The notes beneath the pieces are model-generated. The model was not told where the DNA came from. It saw nothing but the letters and a program-made list of their open reading frames with translations, and made no database searches. From Heloderma charlesbogerti (Eukaryota; Chordata; Lepidosauria; Squamata; Helodermatidae): a stretch of 64,000 nucleotides of DNA. Both the position numbers and the translations under genes were made by a program. Position 1 is the stretch's first letter, and every line of letters starts with the position of its first letter. Positions 59,467 to 64,000 of this stretch are shown one piece after another. The stretch lies in the NCBI GenBank assembly GCA_026122225.1, contig JANEZZ010002881.1, positions 62,001 to 126,000 of the forward strand. The letters run 5' to 3'.

Positions 59467-59690
59467 TGCTCTTCTGTATATTCAGATGTGTAGAAAGGGA
59501 CATCTGCCTTACATGAGGTCGGACAATATATCCTTCCAGCCCATTATTGTCTCCTGTGATTGGCAGGATCTTAGACTAAGGTCTTTCCCATCATATGCTA
59601 CCTGATCCTTTTACCTGGAGATGCCAGAGACTGAACATGGGACTCCTACTACACACAAATCATGGCCATCACTCAGCTATGGTCTCTTCC
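59467..59690 (-). mobile_element. tRNA-derived SINE
   Basis: On the minus strand an A-box-like TAGCTGAGTGATGG (near 59670-59683) is followed by a B-box-like TGTTCAGTCTC and then the SINE body 'tggcatctccaggtaaaagg', 'gggaaagaccttagtctaag'. This is the familiar squamate SINE layout (tRNA head, then the 'ggcatctccag' body). It is diverged in both boxes and presumably inactive as a pol III gene. Confidence 0.75.
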
Positions 59691-59997
59691 CACTTTGACA
59701 CCACATCCCTTTGATTGTTGACATGCTGTCATATTCACGGAACTTTATAATCTTTGCCCTTTCAACTGTGTTTGAATATATTTTGCTAATGTTAAGTTGT
59801 TGTTTTTTTAATAGTGACCAATCAGCTGGCTGAGCAGGGTATCTGGACTACATCTCACCACACTTTGCCCATATTGGCTGTGGCCCACACAGGTGGTTTG
59901 ATATGCTATTGATCAAGCCCGTTTTTCATCATGTACACCTGTCACAGGAAAATTAGTCTATGCTATCTAAATACTGGTTGCAAAAATCAGATCTGAC

Positions 59998-60240
59998 ATA
60001 CTAGCAATTATTTCACTGGTTTTACTTATGTGTGAATTTTACAGTAAGCGAAGAATGTTTTATTTGTCATCCTCATTATTGTATTTATTATTATTTATTT
60101 ATTACATTTATATCCTACCTTTTTTCCTCTTGCAAGGAACATATATATATATACACATACATACATACAATAATGGGCTGGAAGGATAAATTGTCTAACT
60201 TTTTTTTTAAAAAAAGTCACTTAAAAAAAGTAGTTTTGAC
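59998..60240 (+). repeat. Left arm of an inverted duplication
   Basis: 59998-60140 pairs with 61513-61655 at roughly 90% or better by eye ('gaatgttttatttgtcatcc' against 'ggatgacaaataaaacattc'). 60198-60240 pairs with 61468-61515. The left arm contains 57 bp of extra (TA)/(CATA) sequence (60141-60197). Confidence 0.85.
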
Positions 60241-60242
60241 CC

Positions 60243-60473
60243 TTGCCCAAAATGTTTTTTTTTAAGAGTAAAACCCTAGTTTTACAGAGAATCATAGAAT
60301 AGTAGGGTTGGAAGGGGCCTACAAGACCATCGAGTCCACCCCCCTGCTCAATGCAGGAATCCAAGTCAGAGCATCCCCGACAGATGGCTGTCCAGCCTTG
60401 TCTTGAACATGAGAATACTCATGTTCCCTATAAAACTAGCGTTTTACTCTTTAAAAAAACATTTTGGGCAAGC
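60243..60473. repeat. 43-bp inverted repeats flanking a CR1 fragment
   Basis: 'ttgcccaaaatgttttttt', 'aagagtaaaaccctagtttt' (60243-60285) mirror 'aaaactagcgttttactctt', 'aaaaaaacattttgggcaa' (60430-60473). Between them lie a CR1 3' fragment (60287-60404) and a small hairpin GAACATGAG/CTCATGTTC (60405-60426). Confidence 0.8.
60287..60404 (-). mobile_element. CR1 LINE 3' end
   Basis: 'agaatcatagaatagtaggg', 'aaggggcctacaagaccatc' and 'cccctgctcaatgcaggaat' are the reverse complement of the CR1 3' terminus. Confidence 0.85.
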
Positions 60474-60949
60474 ATGGGCTGCAAAGTTAAATGGATGTGA
60501 TCGGGATCCATAGCTCCTTGGACACAAAAAGAAACAGTGAATGAGTGGTGCTCTTCATTAAAACTGAATGCACCTATGAATCTCCATCTGCTTTAGATGA
60601 ACATGGCTTCTTGAAGATGCAGATGACAAGTCTGGGTGGCCAAGATTGGTCAAATGTCCTCTATCATACTATGCCAGTTTCTGTAAGTGCAATACCTTGC
60701 ACATGCAGAGATAAATATGCAGATCTTCTCTGCCAATCCACACAACACAGGAATCTGTTTTTCCTCAACACGCAGTGGAATCCACTATTCCACTACGCAA
60801 ACAGCAGAACCATGTAGCATTGCTCCCACGAGCAGCTAAATTCCATATGGGGCTTCAGAAAGAGATGTATGTCTACAAAATTCCTAAAACATATTGCTTG
60901 ATTAGGATGAATAGCTACAATCCTGCCACTCAGTCACACACTAATAGCA

Positions 60950-61024
60950 CAATCCCATATATGTCTACTCAAATGTAGAGTTCAATGGGCCTTACTCCAA
61001 AGTAAGTGGGTTTGGGATTGTACT
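60950..61024. mobile_element. Short MITE, 4112 type
   Basis: It starts agcacaatcccatatatgtc and ends gggtttgggattgtactg. TAA-like flanks are imperfect. Confidence 0.5.
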
Positions 61025-61136
61025 GTAAGTTCAGTGGGGATCCCTACAGTTACATTTAAGCAACAATGAAACTACTAGGAATCCTACTTTAAAATATAGA
61101 TTAGTATACAACAACAGTAGGTTCCTCTGGGGGTTG

Positions 61137-61190
61137 GGCTCGATGGTCTTATAGGCCCCTTCCAACCCTACTATTCTATGATTCTCCAAT
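61137..61190 (+). mobile_element. CR1 LINE 3' end
   Basis: 'ggctcgatggtcttataggc', 'cccttccaaccctactattc' and 'tatgattct' are the CR1 3' terminus in plus orientation, mirror-image to 60287-60404. Confidence 0.85.
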
Positions 61191-61210
61191 TCTCCATTAA
61201 GTATATAAAG

Positions 61211-61460
61211 CAGGGATGCTGAACTTCTTTCAGCCCAAGGGACGAATTCCATTTTGGAGAAGCTCCGGGGGGCTGCATTCCAGTGGTGGGTGGGGCTAAA
61301 GGGAAAAAGGGTAGGGACAAAAATACCAGCATATTTTGCCTTAAAGCTCTTACTGCCAGTAACCAAGCCTTAGAAGAGGCATTTCAACCTTTTAGAATGG
61401 GGAAAACCCCAGAGGGCTGGATTGGGACCCCAGGCCTGATATAAAGGTTCTGCACCCTCA
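61211..61460. mobile_element. hAT-like MITE inserted in the inverted duplication
   Basis: The left end is CAGGGATGCTGAACTTC and the right end GGTTCTGCACCCTCA. TSD ATATAAAG (61203-61210) / ATACAAAG (61461-61468), 7 of 8. Confidence 0.65.
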
Positions 61461-61467
61461 ATACAAA

Positions 61468-61655
61468 GGTTCAAAACTATTTTATTTTTAAGTGACTTTA
61501 AAAAAAAAAAAAGTTCCTTGCAAGAGGAAAGGAGGCAGGATAAAAATGTAATAAATAAATAATAATAAAAAAACAATAATGAGGATGACAAATAAAACAT
61601 TCTTTGGTTACTGTAAAATTCACATATAAGTAAGACCAGTGAAATAATTGCTAGT
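61468..61655 (-). repeat. Right arm of the inverted duplication
   Basis: Reverse complement of 59998-60240 without the TA-rich insertion of the left arm. It carries its own expanded A-run (61500-61512). Confidence 0.85.
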
Positions 61656-61916
61656 AATACATCATGATTTATCATCCAATATATGTGGATTTATTTTACT
61701 TTTTAAATATGAGGATGGGGAAGAGAAATACCAAGAAAAAATGAATACTTTTTCCATGGGCGATGTTCATGTTTCCTCCATGACTTTCAATACAATCATT
61801 GGGAATCTTTACACATTTTCCTATCACCCAGCAGCTCTGGTGTGAACACAGACATTCCAATCCCATGTAGTATGTTCAAAGGCTCTGAGGTGGTATTTGC
61901 TGTGTGCACAGAGCAC

Positions 61917-62539
61917 TAGGGATGTCAGAGAATTCCGCCACGGATCTCGGTGAGTCTGAATGCCAGTGCATTCGGGCCCCCGAAATCCGTGGCGGAACGA
62001 AGCCCCCCACCCCGACCCGGCGAAAGGCACGCGAAACGGGACACTTACCCGGTGCCGTTTGCACTGCTTTGCGAATGGTGGTCGCATCTGCGGCCACCAT
62101 CCGCTACTTCATTATGGCCGTGATAGGCTACGTAAATACTTACGTAGCCTATCACAGCTAATGCAGGGATGGATGTCATTTGTGACCCTGTCTTTTGCTG
62201 TGAAGGGAAGGCAAAAAAAGGGAATGCAAATGGCAGCCACTGTAGCCGCCGCCATTTGCGTTCCTTTTTTTTTTTGCCGTGATAGGCTATGTAAATATAT
62301 ACGTAGCCTATCACAGCAAAACACAGGGATGCAAATGGCAGCGGCTACAGTGGCCACCATCTGCATCCCTCTGCAGCCCAGTGACCGGATGTCCAGCTGT
62401 GGCAGGCCCGGCTGACGGCTCCGCAGAGTTGCTGCGGAGTGGAGCCGGCCGGGGAGAATTTCAGGGGGAGGGATGGAGCGCCTCCCCCCCACCGTGAATG
62501 TCACCCTTCGAAAAGGTAAGTGACTTTCGTACATCCCTA
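61917..62539. mobile_element. TAGGGATG-family foldback hAT-like element, copy L
   Basis: The left end is TAGGGATGTCAGAGAATTCC and the right end GACTTTCGTACATCCCTA, with TSD CAGAGCAC (61909-61916) / TAGAGCAC (62540-62547), 7 of 8. Palindromes lie at 62118-62159 and 62276-62317, with ATGGCAGC/GCCGCCATTTGC hairpins. AAGGTAAGT (62513-62521) and its reverse-strand counterpart near 62044-62052 both face outward. Confidence 0.92.
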
Positions 62540-62547
62540 TAGAGCAC

Positions 62548-63198
62548 TTCTATTTATTTAAAACATTTGAATCTCACCTTTCTATCTAGCCAGGCATCCA
62601 TGGAGACTTACAACCTAATTAAAAACACAATCTACTATAATCCAGTGATTAAGAATAATAATTACACAAATATAAAACCAGCAGCCAGTCCACAAGAAAA
62701 CAAACCAAGCAGAGAATCAACCAAATTCCTCCAAATCCTGAACAAATAGGAAAGTTTTTAATTAGAGCCTAAAACTTAATAATAAGTGTTTCTCAACTCT
62801 CACAAGGAGTGAGGAAGCCTCTGCACAGGTGGAGCTTTGTATATGCATCAGAAGCCCACAGGGATGGGAAGTATGATGCCAACAGTAATGCACCATAATT
62901 CAGAACGTGGTAGCAAACAAACTTACAAGGGAAATCACCTGGTTTCACCCGGATTGTCTCCCTTGTGATAACTTAAGAATGAGGGACAACTAACGCTTTC
63001 AAACCAAATATTTGAGACTGGGATTAATACATGAAATGTTGTCAAGACTCAAGATGTTAAGGCCTCTGATTCTTATATGCCTTTTGGCACTACGACCCAC
63101 GTGCTAGTCTGCAAAACACACAGTACAGCCATGTTGCACTTTGACTTTGCATACTCATAGAATGGGATGTACTTTAGAAGGAATAGCTTTATCTCAAG
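62548..63198. other. No gene; LINE-UTR-like text at 62555-62830
   Basis: 'aatctcacctttctatctag' and 'acaacctaattaaaaacaca' resemble antisense reptile LINE 3' UTR text; unnamed. Confidence 0.35.
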
Positions 63199-63206
63199 CT
63201 CTATTT

Positions 63207-63864
63207 TAGGGATGTACGAAAGTGACTTACCTGTTCGCAGATTATGTTTATGGGGGGGGGAGGCGTTCCGTCCCTCCCCCTGGAATCCTCAACGAGGGGG
63301 GGAGGCGCTCCGTTCCTCCCCCCCCGGAATCCTCGATGGCTGGCTGTGCTCCATGGCAGTTCCACGGAGCGGCCGGCCAGGCCGAGGCCAGAGCCATCCA
63401 TGGCCAGGCTCTGGGTAAAAAAAAAACGCGTACGCAAATGGCGGCGGTTACGGACACCGCCATTTGCGGTCCTTATTTTTGGCCGTCTTAGTCTACGTAA
63501 ATATTTACGTAGACTATGACGGCGAAAATAAAGGGGAACGCAAATAGCGTAGTGAGCGCTATTTGCGTTCCTTTTTTTTCCCGCCGTAATAGCTTACGTA
63601 AATATTTACGTAGGCTAAAACAGCGAAAAAAGGGAATGCAAATGGCGGCCACTGTAGCCGCCGCCATTTACGTATGCGGGGTTTTTTTTCCTGCAGGCTG
63701 CCCAGAGGCCGGTTGTCCGGCTGCAGGCAGCCCCAGCTGGCGGCTCCGCGGAATCTCCATGGAGCGGAGCCGGCCAGATTAGGATTTCGGCGGGAGGTGC
63801 AGAGCACCTCCCCCCCACCGCGAATCACCCCATCGAAAATGTAAGTGACTTTCGTACATCCCTA
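63207..63864. mobile_element. TAGGGATG-family foldback hAT-like element, copy M
   Basis: Both ends are of the same type (TAGGGATGTACGAAAGTGAC and its mirror), giving near-symmetric termini, unlike B, E and G. Palindromes are of the TTAGTCTACGTAAATA type at 63484-63521 and a diverged form at about 63584-63622, around GCAAATAGCG...CGCTATTTGC. No matching TSD was found (CTCTATTT left, AGAGCAGC right). Confidence 0.87.
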
Positions 63865-64000
63865 AGAGCAGCACAACATGCGTGCGATGGAAATGGTGAA
63901 AAAACAGGAGGAAAGCATGCACCTAACAAAGTAGTAGAAATGGTGCTGAAAATTCCTTTCACACTGCAACATAGGCAGGACATTCATTCAACAATCTAGG

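Noticed and set aside
59640..59690. tRNA gene
   Set aside because: A- and B-box-like motifs are present but the cloverleaf is not; the following body is that of a SINE.

Overview
The window looks like intergenic or intronic DNA from a squamate reptile (lizard or snake). The evidence is a co-occurring repeat set: two 5'-truncated BovB/RTE LINE copies, CR1 3' ends with the ATTCTATGATTCT-type terminus, L2-like LINE pieces, a tRNA-derived SINE, and dense hAT-like and PIF/Harbinger-like miniature transposons. I found no host protein-coding gene, rRNA, functional tRNA or CRISPR. Essentially every open frame longer than about 60 codons is chance or transposon-derived. Family names rest on recognised motifs, terminal repeats and target-site duplications (TSDs) read from the sequence, not on database searches.

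Layout. 0-5 kb: hAT-like ends, a BovB copy with its TSD (1881-2718), a sauropsid interspersed repeat and small MITEs. 5-7.5 kb: a foldback hAT-like element (5209-5769), a second hAT-like MITE (5799-6181) inserted in the end of another MITE, and a longer TAGGGTGGC-ended element. 10-21 kb: LINE 3' ends, an LTR end, MITEs, an antisense L2-like coding fragment (15.9-16.5 kb) and a three-deep nest at 18.0-19.4 kb. 23.7-28.4 kb: three CpG-rich palindrome-bearing elements, one nested inside a 2.3 kb hAT-like element. 30-46 kb: L2-like 3' ends, TAA/TTA-flanked MITEs, a different foldback element at 34.7-35.3 kb, a second BovB copy and an LTR candidate. 48-54.5 kb: a dense run of the palindrome family, including four copies packed into 52146-54500. 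59-64 kb: a tRNA-derived SINE, an inverted duplication (59998-61655) and two more palindrome-family copies.

The main discovery candidate is a family of about 12 non-autonomous elements (roughly 7.6 kb, near 12% of the window). They share TAGGGATG termini, and six have an 8-bp TSD (four perfect, two at 7/8), which indicates hAT-type insertion. Their bodies are assembled from interchangeable perfect or near-perfect palindromes: a 42-bp module with half-arm TGATAGGCTACGTAAATA, a second with half-arm TTAGTCTACGTAAAT, a third built on CCATAGACTTAGAC, and smaller AAATGGCGGC hairpins. Most copies also carry an outward-facing GGTAAGT splice-donor-like motif near one or both ends. No transposase is encoded here, so mobilisation would have to be in trans.

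Regions not listed as repeats are AT-rich and show no recognisable gene. A few have the look of conserved non-coding sequence, but that cannot be tested from one genome.
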